In this document: one piece after another, positions 33,216-42,775 of the stretch
How positions within the stretch are numbered: position 1 is the stretch's first letter
Layout of the letters: each line of letters opens with the position of its first letter
From: Melioribacteraceae bacterium 4301-Me
GTDB lineage: Bacteria; Bacteroidota; Ignavibacteria; Ignavibacteriales; Melioribacteraceae
Direction: 5' to 3'
Assembly: GCA_041538185.1 (NCBI GenBank)
Contig: JBGORM010000001.1
Location: forward strand, 248,001 to 312,000
Length of the DNA stretch: 64,000 bases
The notes under the pieces: generated by a model
Database searches by the model: none
What the model was told of the DNA's origin: nothing
What the model saw: only the letters and a program-made list of their open reading frames with translations
Made by a program: the position numbers and the translations under genes

Positions 33216-36200
33216 ATGAGTATGACAGATAAAGCTCAAATAGATAATTATTTTAAGTCGGGCGATTCTAAGGCGATTTTTGTGGTTGATAAAACTGGGA
33301 AGATTATCGCTCTAAACTCTTTTGCCAAAAAATTATTAGGCGGCGACGTACAGGGTAATTTTTTTCAATTATTTGAGCCAAAAAATCAACAGGTAATTGA
33401 ACAGTCGTTTAACCAGTCAGTTCAAAGTGATATTTTTACTAAACAAATACTTGATATAACTTATGAGTATGAAACTCATACTTACGAAATAAATTTTATA
33501 CCGCTGAAAAGCGAAAGTAATATTTATGTTCTTGTTGAACTTAGTGAATCCGAATTTAAAGTAGATGAAGAAAAAACAAAAAAGTTTTGGATTTCTACTA
33601 CTGAGTTAGAAAAATCAATTATCGATAAAAAATTACTTGAAATAATTGAAAGGATTAAATCATCCTTTCCTTTTTCTTTTATAGAAAAAACTAAACTACA
33701 AAAAGATATTAATCAGCTTAACAATTTTTTTTGGATTAAAGACCCTGCTGGCAAAATAATTATTGCAAATCAAAGTTTTGCAGAGGCTTTCGCTACAAAA
33801 CCCTCCCAAATGGAAGGTAGCTTTGAAATCGAATTTTTACCTAAACACTTATTGAAATTGTTCAAGACAATAGATAATTATATCATTGAAACTTCTAATG
33901 TTGTCTTGATTGAAGGGCTTTCTTCTCAATTAATTTTCGGCATGTCTAAGGGTCTGCAATTAGTATTCTTTCCTATACTTGATATTGACAGGAAAACAGT
34001 TGCTATTGTGGGTTTGTCTCAAATTAGCAGTGCAAGTGAATTGCAGTTAAAGATAGATGAATTTACTGCTTTAGCAATTAAGTCGTTTGATTTCCCAATG
34101 CTGATAGTTGATAATCAAAATAAAATTACTGCTTTTACTTATGCTGTAAATGAGCTGTTAGGATTAGGGAAAGAGATTGATTTAAGTAATTACACTATTG
34201 ATGCGGTGTTAGATAAAGAATTACTTAATACTTTTAATAAATATAAAGATGATGTTAAGCAGAAGAATTCAATTGAGTTTAGCTATGTAATAGTTGGTAC
34301 AGAGAAATTAAAAGTTAGAATAAAAATGAAAAAGATATTCGATACTAATGATAATTTGATAGGCATACAATTAGAATTTATACCGCAGCATAAAGAAAAA
34401 GAGTTAACGGAAAGCAAAGCAAAAATGTACGATGCTTTGTTTCAAGCTCTTCCAGAAGCTATGTTTATTTATGATGTTGATAATTTGAAATTTTTGGAGG
34501 TTAATAATGCAGCACTGAGCCTATATGGTTACTCACGAGAAGAATTTTTAAATATGGATCTTACTGACCTTTATGCACCTGAAGATATTCAAACTTTACT
34601 TGAGGCAGGCGAAAGAAAGACTAAAATTGGAGATTATTCTGGTCCCTGGAAACATAAAAGACGAGATGGAACAACAATTCTTGTTAAACTTAATAGAAGC
34701 AACATAGTCTTTCATGGTAAAAATGCTCATCTTAATATTATTAAGGATATTAGTGAAGAATTTGATCCTTTTAAAAAAATACAGATTTTTCAACCGCTGC
34801 TTGAAAATTCATCCGATATTTTACTGACAACAGATAAAGATGGCATTATTCTTTTCACAAACGAAACTTTTACCAGAAAGTTAGGCTATCCTAAAAGAGA
34901 AATTGAGAAGAAATCGTTCCTTAGCCTCGTATCAGATAATGACCGTTCCAAAGTAAGTAAAGAGATTTTTCGTTCATCCATAAATTCTCCATTAACCTTA
35001 AATGTGGATCTCAAGAAATCTAATGGTGAATTTATTAAGGCAAATTTAGTATCAATTCCAATTGTTGGTGCTGATGAAAAAATAGAGTTGTTTAATATCA
35101 TTCTAAAATTAGAAGAAGAAATTAAGAAAGAACAAAAACAAGCTTATGTGGATTTACAATCGAAAATTGACCCGCCGTTTCTTTCTAACGTATTTCACGA
35201 AATACTCACTCCAATTAATGTAATAATTGGTTTTGTACAAGAACTTGCAGAAAGTATAAAAGAACCTAACGAAGAACAAAAAGAAGCAATTGAAATAATT
35301 CAAGAGAATCAAAAACTGCTTCTTCAGATAATGGATAATGCTGTTGATTACTCAGCCTTAGAACAACAAAGTGTAAAACTCAAGTTGGAAAATATAACTT
35401 TCACTGATCTGCTTGAGGAGTTAAGAAATAATACAAAAAAAATGTTTGATTCCAGACAGGTGGAACTAAATTACGGCAAAATATCAACCTCATTAACATT
35501 TGAGTCTGATAAACAAAAAGTACTTTCTTTAATTACACTTTTCTTAAAATTTGCTTCACAAATAACCAAAGAAAAAGTTATTTATCTATCTGCCTATTAT
35601 ATCAGCGAAGAAAAATTTGCCGTTGCTATACGGGATTCCAAATCTAATATTTCACAATACTTATTAAAAGCATTTGATGAAATTTTTAGCCAACATGAAA
35701 ATACCATTAGAAGAAATTATGGGTTCTCAAGATTTTCTGTAAAATTAGCAAATAAACTAATTGAAGTGTTTTCTGTTGAAAAAGAAGTTATTACCAAAGA
35801 AGGACAGCCTTATGAATATGCGTTAATTTTTCCAGTGAAATTTATACGAAAGGAAGACCGCAAGCTTGAAGTTAAACGCGCCGAAAAACCAACTGAAGTA
35901 TTTAAAGAAGATAAAATAAAGCCAAAGGAAATAATTGAAAAACCAGTCCCCAAAGTTGAAAGAGTTGAACCCATTCATGAAACGGAGAAACGTCAACTAG
36001 AACTATCACAGCTTTCTTGTCTTTATATGGAAGATCAACTTGACTCTCAAATTTTGTTCAAAGTACAAATGAAAGATTTAAAGACTATTGAGTTTGCTGA
36101 TAGTTTAGAAAATGCTTTACCACTGCTGAAAACTAAAAAATTTGATTTTATCATTATAGACATCAACTTAAAAGGCGAATACAACGGGTTAGATGCATTA

Positions 36201-36380
36201 AGGATTATTCATAAAATGCCTGGATATGCCGATGTCCCAATCATAGCATCTACTGCTTACCTTTTGCCAGGCGATAAAGAGAGTTTTATAAGTGCTGGTT
36301 TTAGGGATTTTATACCCAAACCGCTTTTAAGAGATAAAATATTAGATGTTCTTCAAAAAATTTTTAACCTGCGTGTATGA
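33216..36380 (+). CDS. PAS-rich hybrid sensor kinase with an eroded ATPase domain and C-terminal receiver
   Basis: The 1054-residue soluble protein contains four or five PAS-like units; the clearest are at about residues 15-110, 405-515 (MYDALFQALPEAMFIYDVDN ... EVNNAALSLYGYSREEFL) and 525-640 (TNETFTRKLGYPKREI). HisKA follows, with a recognisable H-box NVFHEILTPINVIIGF (about residue 660). The region where an HATPase should be keeps the overall length but lacks the N-box Asn, and the G1 motif DxGxG reads IRDSKSN, so ATP binding is doubtful. The C-terminal receiver (YMEDQLDSQ, IIIDINLKG, IIASTAY, IPKPLL) has all catalytic residues. It begins directly at the stop codon of the Fn3 protein gene. 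Confidence 0.85.
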   Translation: MSMTDKAQIDNYFKSGDSKAIFVVDKTGKIIALNSFAKKLLGGDVQGNFFQLFEPKNQQVIEQSFNQSVQSDIFTKQILDITYEYETHTYEINFIPLKSESNIYVLVELSESEFKVDEEKTKKFWISTTELEKSIIDKKLLEIIERIKSSFPFSFIEKTKLQKDINQLNNFFWIKDPAGKIIIANQSFAEAFATKPSQMEGSFEIEFLPKHLLKLFKTIDNYIIETSNVVLIEGLSSQLIFGMSKGLQLVFFPILDIDRKTVAIVGLSQISSASELQLKIDEFTALAIKSFDFPMLIVDNQNKITAFTYAVNELLGLGKEIDLSNYTIDAVLDKELLNTFNKYKDDVKQKNSIEFSYVIVGTEKLKVRIKMKKIFDTNDNLIGIQLEFIPQHKEKELTESKAKMYDALFQALPEAMFIYDVDNLKFLEVNNAALSLYGYSREEFLNMDLTDLYAPEDIQTLLEAGERKTKIGDYSGPWKHKRRDGTTILVKLNRSNIVFHGKNAHLNIIKDISEEFDPFKKIQIFQPLLENSSDILLTTDKDGIILFTNETFTRKLGYPKREIEKKSFLSLVSDNDRSKVSKEIFRSSINSPLTLNVDLKKSNGEFIKANLVSIPIVGADEKIELFNIILKLEEEIKKEQKQAYVDLQSKIDPPFLSNVFHEILTPINVIIGFVQELAESIKEPNEEQKEAIEIIQENQKLLLQIMDNAVDYSALEQQSVKLKLENITFTDLLEELRNNTKKMFDSRQVELNYGKISTSLTFESDKQKVLSLITLFLKFASQITKEKVIYLSAYYISEEKFAVAIRDSKSNISQYLLKAFDEIFSQHENTIRRNYGFSRFSVKLANKLIEVFSVEKEVITKEGQPYEYALIFPVKFIRKEDRKLEVKRAEKPTEVFKEDKIKPKEIIEKPVPKVERVEPIHETEKRQLELSQLSCLYMEDQLDSQILFKVQMKDLKTIEFADSLENALPLLKTKKFDFIIIDINLKGEYNGLDALRIIHKMPGYADVPIIASTAYLLPGDKESFISAGFRDFIPKPLLRDKILDVLQKIFNLRV

Positions 36381-36560
36381 CTATAAATTTTTCGTTAAAA
36401 AGGTTTACTTTCGACTCAAAAAATTTCTTAGGAATAAACTTTACAATTGAAATTAATTTCAATATGAAATGTGAGAATTAGCATTCAAAAATGAATTTAT
36501 TGCCGAAGGCCGATACGTAAAACGTTATTACACTAGGTTTCTACGAACCATTTTACAGTA

Positions 36561-36581
36561 AGTCGGAACGCCGTTCCGACT
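36561..36581. repeat. Perfect 21-bp GC-rich palindrome
   Basis: AGTCGGAACG-C-CGTTCCGACT has perfect 10-bp arms around a single central base and is not followed by a T-tract on either strand. This argues for an operator or interspersed palindromic element rather than a terminator. Confidence 0.75.
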
Positions 36582-36929
36582 AAATCAGCCATACAAAATT
36601 TTTTTTCTCGCAGCACGTACCAGAAAATATTCTCCACTGGGATAAAACTTGTCAAATGTGTTTGACCTTATCTTTTCCTTCTAAGCCTTAGTAACTCTGT
36701 TTAACCATAAAAAACTGAACTTTATTACCCTATATCTCATATTTTTCAAAGATTTTATCAAGTCTTTCTTTTGTACAGATTTTAGTCTCATTTGGGTTTA
36801 ATGTTATTGTTCAACGTTGTGTGGGTTGGGTTTGCTAGCTCTCACATCAATAATCAGTGCAATAAATAATTCATTGTCTGCCATCCGGTTGACCATATGG
36901 GTAGTAGAGGAAGAGCTCGTCCCTACAGC

Positions 36930-36955
36930 AAAAAAATGCCCCTCAATGAGGGGCA
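36930..36955 (-). terminator. Rho-independent terminator of the second T9SS cargo gene
   Basis: Read on the minus strand, an 8-bp stem TGCCCCTC / GAGGGGCA with a 3-base loop is followed by seven T residues. It lies 52 bp after the stop codon at 37007. Confidence 0.85.
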
Positions 36956-36967
36956 GTAAATTTAAAA

Positions 36968-37003
36968 CCCCCCTCTCCCTTAGGGAGAGAACCGGGGAGT
37001 GGG
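36968..37003. repeat. REP-like palindromic element
   Basis: The core CTCTCCC-TTA-GGGAGAG (36973-36989) is flanked by CCCCC and by ACCGGGGAGTGGG, so the whole segment can form a hairpin extended by C/G-rich arms. It resembles the widespread CCCTCTCCC...GGGAGAGGG...GGGG repeats of many bacterial genomes. It sits between the stop codon and the terminator of the cargo gene. Confidence 0.6.
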
Positions 37004-37006
37004 CTG

Positions 37007-40000
37007 TTACTTTATTAACATGAATTTTTTAGTTGCAACATAATTGCCAGCCTGCAATCTGTAGAAGTAAACACCACTCGATAAACTACCTTTGTTAATT
37101 GTGCTGTTAAATTCAACTTCATAAATGCCAGGGTTGTGTATTTGGTCTACAAGTGTTTTTATTTCATTACCAAGCAAATCATAAATCCTAAGCGTTACAT
37201 GTTCTTGTTTAGGTAACGAATATTTAATTTTTGTAATTGGATTAAAGGGGTTTGGGTAGTTTTGATATAGTTCATATCCAGTCGGAATATTGTCACTTAG
37301 TAGTTTAACGTCTGTAGTTGTAGTTACAAGCGCAGCAATCCAAATATCCACGTCAAAATTTGACCAAGCAGAGTACATATCATGGTAAGTATTGTTTGAC
37401 CATTTTTCCCAAGCACGCTTAGCGCCTTGTCCCTCACCATCGGCATCACAGATTAAAGCGAATTGGTCATCTACGCTGTTATCCCATTCGATACCAATAA
37501 AAAATTGTCCGTTTACTGTTACATCCGATTCTACAGCGAAAGCATTGTAAATTGTACCAGCATTTGAAACATCGATAACATCAACAGAATATGATTTTGA
37601 ATACAGAAGAGTACCTGGTTCACCGTTGTTGCCAACAGATCTAACTACTAAATTGAAATTATCTGCTGTCCCAATAATTTGTTTATAAGCAAAATATAAA
37701 TTTGCTTGGATTAATTTACCGCTGCCTACAAAATCAAACCTTTGGTATTTCCCCAAATCTTTATAAATATTTGTACCGGCAACATAGCCACTATCAGCAG
37801 GGGGTGTAGCGCCAACTGTCCATAATCTTGCTGAATCACCATAAAATAAAGTCTGTGTTACTGCTTGACCGGATATAGTTACGTGTTTAATATCACTAAA
37901 CGAGCTTAAATTGTTAGAGGTATCAAAAGCTTTAATAGCAAAATAATAAGTGCCTGCACTTAAGCCGCAAATTTCAAAATTGTTTTGACCAATAACTAAT
38001 ATTGGGGAATCACCTTGAGTAGCACCGGTCCCATTCCAATTTACCCCGTCAGTTCCATAATATATATAATAGCCTGCTAAATCACTTTCAGAATTTACAT
38101 TCCAATTTAATGAAACACAATTTCCACCAGAAAGTTGTATGGTAAGGTTAGTGGGTGTGGAAGGCGGTATTGCATCTGGGACGTTTACAGCCCTGTTTAT
38201 AATTTTTGTATTAGCATTTGTAGAGGTTATTGTAATTTTATACCTATTAAAACCAGAGATATTTGGATTAGCAAGAATTGAAAATGTAATAGTTGCAGAT
38301 GAATTAGCGGCGATATTTCCTACAGTTTGGATTAAATTTCCAGATGCCAATGTTAATCCTTCAAACAGCTCAAGCGTTGCAACTACATTACCTGCAGTAA
38401 CTGTACCAGTATTAAATATATCGAGTTGAACATTGAAAGGATTGGGGGTTATGTTTCCGTTTTGTAAAGAAAGACTTGATGGAGCAGTAACTGTAATGGC
38501 AAGTGGTGGCAGCAATTCAATGCTGGGTTTAATGCTTCTATATGCTTTATTGTTTGACTCATTAGATTCAACTATTACATTAGCGGGGTCTACTTTAACA
38601 ACAATTGTTCTATATTCTGGATTAAATGGAACCGTGTAGTCAAAAGCAAAAATGCCTGTAGAACCTGCGGCAATATTAGCTATTGAACCACTGCCTATTG
38701 GCGGAGCATTTCCACCTGCATCTGGGTCTCCATCAAATGCAGTTACAATTATATTGTTTGCTGCTATATTGCCGTAATTGTGTACTGTTACTGTAATTGT
38801 AATTTTGTCGCCTGCATTAATTTCACTATCTGTTTTGCTGAAAACAATGTCTGATGAAGAAACAGCTAAATCTGGATAATCAAGGGAATAAGCAAGCGGC
38901 ATAAAATCAGCACCGGCACCGCCGTTACTTTGCAAAACAGAGACGAAGCCACTACTTTCTACTTTATAAACATATTTGCCATATTCAGAACTAAAGTGAT
39001 AGTATTCCCCCTCATTTAATGTTCCATTCCAAACAATAGTTGGATTGGAATATGGGAATGCATCATATTGACCAAGCTTCGTAATTGTAACACTATTATT
39101 GTTATCAAAAGAAAAGATATGAATATCACTTTGGATTGTAGGTACATAAAAAAGTTTACCAAATCCTTTGCCGGTTTCATCAATTGCACGAGTCATATAA
39201 TAATAAAAACCATCCCAGCCAGAAAATGGTATATTTGCGGTAGAAACAGGTCCTGAAGATGTTACAGTCCAAAATGTTCTACTTGTAATACCATCTGTGT
39301 GAACTTGACCCTTTTGCAAAGTGTACGAACTAATTGTTTCTCCTGTAAGGGTATTTTTAACTGTCACATTATTATTATCTGAATAAGAAGTAACGGTAAT
39401 GCTGTTTTCCCAAAGACCATTGTATGCTGAATATCCATAAAACAATGTTCCGATAAAACTACCGTTGCTCGATGGCACATAATAATCTTGGTCTGTATAT
39501 GACAAAACTGAAACCGGTTTTGTAGCTGAAACTTGTAAAGGTGTAGAATATGGTATATTACCAGCGTCACTAAAAGAATAATGTTGCCCGGCATTTATAG
39601 TGCCCGCAGCGATTAAAATTCCCGTTCGCAAATTTTTAACTGTAAAACCCGTATTATCCTGATAAGCAAAAATTATAAAATCATCGTAGTTGTCATAGCT
39701 ACTGGACATCCATGTATCAAGTTTAGTAGAAACACCGCGTCCAGCTTCATCAATTGCAAAAAATCCATTAACTGTATGATTAATTGCATCTCCTACAAGA
39801 ACAGTATAAGTTTTATTTCCCACTATCCTAAAAACACCACTCCCATAATTAAAAGTGAAAGTTGAATCTAAGTTAAGTGTTTTGGTGCTTTGCAGGTTGT
39901 TGGCTGCATCATAAATTGATATGTTGGTATTATCGAAATAAGAAAATATTGTAATATCACCGAATGTGTAAACTGTTGTGGCGAATGTTCCATTTGTTTC

Positions 40001-40141
40001 GTTAGGTACAATGAAATGACCGTTTGTCTGACTCTTCAATACTGTTGATGACAGGGTTGCCTTCTTTTGAGCAAGAAAAAAATTACTCGACAGAATAAGG
40101 ATTAACAATAGGGATAGTACATTCTTATAGTGGTTTTTCAT
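37007..40141 (-). CDS. Large T9SS-exported multidomain adhesin-like protein
   Basis: The 1044-residue product has a signal peptide (NVLSLLLILILSSNFFLAQ). The N-terminal 430 residues are repeated beta-rich units with the theme (F/Y)xDNTxxxVKNLxTG (for example DNTGFTVKNLRTGILIAAG and DNNNVTVKNTLTGETIS), resembling IgGFc-binding-type repeats. A CARDB-like domain follows (PDLAVSSSDIVFSKTDSEIN ... NESNNKAYRSI), then a second beta-sandwich (near 545-655), an Fn3 domain (PSTPTNLTIQLSGGNCVSLN) and a jelly-roll. The end is a T9SS type A sorting domain (YELYQNYPNPFNPITKIKYS, YDLLGNEIKTLV, KKFMLIK). It probably sits at the cell surface and binds a ligand or neighbour; no enzymatic motif is visible. Confidence 0.85.
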   Translation of the reverse strand: MKNHYKNVLSLLLILILSSNFFLAQKKATLSSTVLKSQTNGHFIVPNETNGTFATTVYTFGDITIFSYFDNTNISIYDAANNLQSTKTLNLDSTFTFNYGSGVFRIVGNKTYTVLVGDAINHTVNGFFAIDEAGRGVSTKLDTWMSSSYDNYDDFIIFAYQDNTGFTVKNLRTGILIAAGTINAGQHYSFSDAGNIPYSTPLQVSATKPVSVLSYTDQDYYVPSSNGSFIGTLFYGYSAYNGLWENSITVTSYSDNNNVTVKNTLTGETISSYTLQKGQVHTDGITSRTFWTVTSSGPVSTANIPFSGWDGFYYYMTRAIDETGKGFGKLFYVPTIQSDIHIFSFDNNNSVTITKLGQYDAFPYSNPTIVWNGTLNEGEYYHFSSEYGKYVYKVESSGFVSVLQSNGGAGADFMPLAYSLDYPDLAVSSSDIVFSKTDSEINAGDKITITVTVHNYGNIAANNIIVTAFDGDPDAGGNAPPIGSGSIANIAAGSTGIFAFDYTVPFNPEYRTIVVKVDPANVIVESNESNNKAYRSIKPSIELLPPLAITVTAPSSLSLQNGNITPNPFNVQLDIFNTGTVTAGNVVATLELFEGLTLASGNLIQTVGNIAANSSATITFSILANPNISGFNRYKITITSTNANTKIINRAVNVPDAIPPSTPTNLTIQLSGGNCVSLNWNVNSESDLAGYYIYYGTDGVNWNGTGATQGDSPILVIGQNNFEICGLSAGTYYFAIKAFDTSNNLSSFSDIKHVTISGQAVTQTLFYGDSARLWTVGATPPADSGYVAGTNIYKDLGKYQRFDFVGSGKLIQANLYFAYKQIIGTADNFNLVVRSVGNNGEPGTLLYSKSYSVDVIDVSNAGTIYNAFAVESDVTVNGQFFIGIEWDNSVDDQFALICDADGEGQGAKRAWEKWSNNTYHDMYSAWSNFDVDIWIAALVTTTTDVKLLSDNIPTGYELYQNYPNPFNPITKIKYSLPKQEHVTLRIYDLLGNEIKTLVDQIHNPGIYEVEFNSTINKGSLSSGVYFYRLQAGNYVATKKFMLIK

Positions 40142-40384
40142 AGCTCCTCCTTATAAAAAGATTTGTTAAAAGAATGCCCTCAGTTTGGTTAGTAAATTGT
40201 TTTTTAAGAGAGAATAAGTGAGGTTGTATTTATCATTTTAGATGTATTATTTTCAAAAAAAAGTTAACTAATAAATTTTATTAAGTCAATTTGAAAGTGA
40301 TGTAAGGCAAGTAAAAAAAAAAGATATGATATAGCATTAATTTTATTTCTTTTTGATTAGTAAGTATAATTTGAGAAACTCATT

Positions 40385-40762
40385 TTAAGTAGATGAATTT
40401 TTGTTGACAAGAAATTTTACTGCATTTCTAAGTATATCATTTGGAACCGGCTTAGCTAAATACATATCCACACCTGAATCAATTGCTGTTTTTCTGTCTT
40501 TTAAAAAAGCATGAGCTGTCAGACAGAGTATTGGTATCCTTGATGTTTTAGGAGAAGATTTTAATTCTATTGTTAAATCAATCCCGCTTTTTTCACCTTT
40601 AATTGAGATATCCATAATTATTATATCATAGTTTGTGTTCTTTATTTTCTGATAAAACTCATCAGAAGATTCACAAACATCAATCTCAAATTCCTGCTGA
40701 AATAACTTGAGAAGTACTTTTTGAGATAAAAAATCATCCTCTACTACTAACATTTTTTTCAT
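40385..40762 (-). CDS. Single-domain response regulator (receiver only)
   Basis: The 125-residue CheY-like protein has all receiver landmarks: MLVVEDDFLSQ (acidic pair), DIIIMDISIKG (phosphorylated Asp), ILCLTAH (Thr) and YLAKPVP (Lys). There is no output domain. It lies 30 bp downstream of the REC-GAF kinase gene at the end of the chemosensory operon, so it is a likely phosphoacceptor for that kinase or for the CheA protein. The segment MDISIKGEKSGIDL resembles the receiver of the PAS sensor (IDINLKGEYNGLDAL), which may mean the two belong to one signalling lineage. Confidence 0.9.
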   Translation of the reverse strand: MKKMLVVEDDFLSQKVLLKLFQQEFEIDVCESSDEFYQKIKNTNYDIIIMDISIKGEKSGIDLTIELKSSPKTSRIPILCLTAHAFLKDRKTAIDSGVDMYLAKPVPNDILRNAVKFLVNKNSST

Positions 40763-40792
40763 TTATCTATCAGCACCATAGTTATTTTCACA

Positions 40793-42721
40793 TTATTTAC
40801 TTTCGCTGTTTAAGCTTTCAGCAAATATTACCCTAAATGTTGTACCACGACCTTTTTTACTTTCTACTTCTATTTGTGCATTATTTACTTCACAATACTT
40901 TTTGACAATTGCCAATCCAAGACCGTTACCTTCAAACTTTCTCGTATAACCTTGACTTTCTTGCCTAAAAGGTTCAAATAAATGTGGAATAAATTCTTCA
41001 GCTATTCCAATCCCTGTATCCTTTACTTCTACTACTAAATTATTTTTTTCATTTTTTATGTTAATCTCTACTTTACCATGTTGAGTATATTTAATTGCAT
41101 TATCAATTAAATTCGAAAATATTTGATTAACGCTATATTCATCTATATTTATTATCGTATTGTCTGTAAATTTATTTAGTGTAAATGTAAGGTTTTTCTC
41201 TTGAGCCATTATTTGATATTCCTTATATAATTCTGATAGTATGTCTTCATAAATATCTACATTTGCATAAGACGCTTCATAAGCACCAATTTGCAATTCT
41301 GACATGTTTAGTATAGAGTCAACAGTTCTTATTAGCCTTTTGCCAGCAGAGGTAATTAAGTCGCTTATTTCCTTTTTTTCAGGATTATTTTTCAACTCAT
41401 TATCATCGTTTAATATTTCTGAATAGCTCAACATTATATTTAGTGGTGTTCTTATTTCGTGCGACATTTGAGCAAGGAACTCTGTTTTAAGTCTATTCGA
41501 TTCTTCAGCCTTTTCTTTTGCTACAACCAAAGCTTTTTCTGCTTCTAATCTTTTTTGGTCGTTGATTAGTTTCTCTATGCAGAATGAAACGTCCATTCCC
41601 ATTTCTTCGAGAAGAACTATTTCATCTTTGTCAAAGAAATTCTTTTGTTCGTGATATAATTTAATTGCACCATAAGGTTTACCGAATACAATAATTGGAA
41701 TACAACACGCAGAGTTGCAGCCTTTTTCTAAAGCTACTTGACCAAATAATTCATTTGCGTACGAGCTTTCTAAGTCGTTATAAGTAATACATTTTTTAGA
41801 ATCTATTGTAATTACAATAGGATTAATTTTGTTTTTTTCATTAGATAAATCGATTTCCGAGTACCTATCGAGAAAATCAGCTCCTTTATTTTCAACTACT
41901 TTTAATAATTTATTTTCGGTATCTAATTTCCATATTAAGGCCATTTTAAACTTACCTTCATCAACTGCAACTTTACACACTTCTCTAAATAAAGATTGTT
42001 CATCTTGACAGCGAACAATTGATTGGTTAATACTGCTTGTAACCCTGTAGATTCTATTTAACTTACGGAGATGTTCTTCTATTTGAATTCGTTTTTCAAT
42101 TTCTTGCGAGAGCTCTGCGGTCCTTTCTTTAACTTTACGTTCTAGTTGAGAGTTTAATGCTTCTAATTCTTTTTTAGCCTTTTCTAATTCATTGCTTTTT
42201 AATATTGCCGTCTCATATGTCGATAACAACAAATCGATAATTTGTAAGCGGTCGGATGTAATAGTATGACGTTTCCCGCCAAAGGAAATTTCCACACCGA
42301 GTCTTGATTTTTCATGTTTGCGTAATTCTGAGTTTGCTTTTATGTATTCTATTCTTGAGATAAGATAATTTTCGTCGTAAGGTTTAATGAGAAAATTATC
42401 TGCGCCGCTTGTCAATCCTTTAATTATGTCCTCAGGGTCAGACAATGAGGTAAGCAGTATTACAGGTATATCTCTCAGCTTTTCATTTGATTTAATTTGT
42501 TGGCATAGCTCATAGCCATCAATTTCTGGCATTACAACGTCGCTGATTATAATAAATGGTCTGTTTTTTCTTAAATAATCTAAAGCTTTTTTCCCGTCAA
42601 CGGCTACAGTTACTTTATACCCTCTTTTTTCTAGTATATACCTTAACTGTTCCGCTTGCGTTAAGCTGTCCTCAACAATTAATATATGTTGGTTATGTTC
42701 TTCTATATTATTTTTTATCAT
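40793..42721 (-). CDS. Response regulator-GAF-histidine kinase (output kinase of the chemosensory operon)
   Basis: The 642-residue protein starts with a receiver domain (ILIVEDSLTQAEQL, FIIISDVVMPEIDGYEL, VILLTSL, FLIKPY), followed by a coiled coil (about 165-220), a GAF domain (about 225-385), and a complete kinase core. The core shows FLAQMSHEIRTPLNIML, N-box IFSNLIDNAIKYTQ, VKDTGIGIAEEF and GNGLGLAIVKKYC. Having the receiver first suggests it is switched by phosphotransfer from the CheA protein encoded upstream. In the classical Wsp system this position is held by the diguanylate cyclase WspR; here a histidine kinase takes it. GAGGACGC precedes the ATG. It is 54 bp downstream of cheB. Confidence 0.9.
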   Translation of the reverse strand: MIKNNIEEHNQHILIVEDSLTQAEQLRYILEKRGYKVTVAVDGKKALDYLRKNRPFIIISDVVMPEIDGYELCQQIKSNEKLRDIPVILLTSLSDPEDIIKGLTSGADNFLIKPYDENYLISRIEYIKANSELRKHEKSRLGVEISFGGKRHTITSDRLQIIDLLLSTYETAILKSNELEKAKKELEALNSQLERKVKERTAELSQEIEKRIQIEEHLRKLNRIYRVTSSINQSIVRCQDEQSLFREVCKVAVDEGKFKMALIWKLDTENKLLKVVENKGADFLDRYSEIDLSNEKNKINPIVITIDSKKCITYNDLESSYANELFGQVALEKGCNSACCIPIIVFGKPYGAIKLYHEQKNFFDKDEIVLLEEMGMDVSFCIEKLINDQKRLEAEKALVVAKEKAEESNRLKTEFLAQMSHEIRTPLNIMLSYSEILNDDNELKNNPEKKEISDLITSAGKRLIRTVDSILNMSELQIGAYEASYANVDIYEDILSELYKEYQIMAQEKNLTFTLNKFTDNTIINIDEYSVNQIFSNLIDNAIKYTQHGKVEINIKNEKNNLVVEVKDTGIGIAEEFIPHLFEPFRQESQGYTRKFEGNGLGLAIVKKYCEVNNAQIEVESKKGRGTTFRVIFAESLNSESK

Positions 42722-42775
42722 TGCGTCCTCACTTTTTTAGAACAAAGTAAGCAGGGTAAAGCATTACAGCATCAG

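Larger units (their letters stand above)
36381..37006. other. Intergenic region between convergent genes, with palindromes and a terminator
   Basis: This 626-bp stretch lies between the convergent PAS sensor and second T9SS cargo genes. It holds a 21-bp palindrome (36561-36581), the terminator of the cargo gene (36930-36955) and a REP-like element (36968-37003). An open frame of 68 codons at 36817-37023 has no ribosome site or recognisable content and runs through the terminator, so I do not call it. Confidence 0.6.

Noticed and set aside
36817..37023. 68-codon open frame on the plus strand
   Set aside because: It runs through a REP-like element and a terminator of the opposite-strand gene, has no ribosome site and no recognisable protein content.
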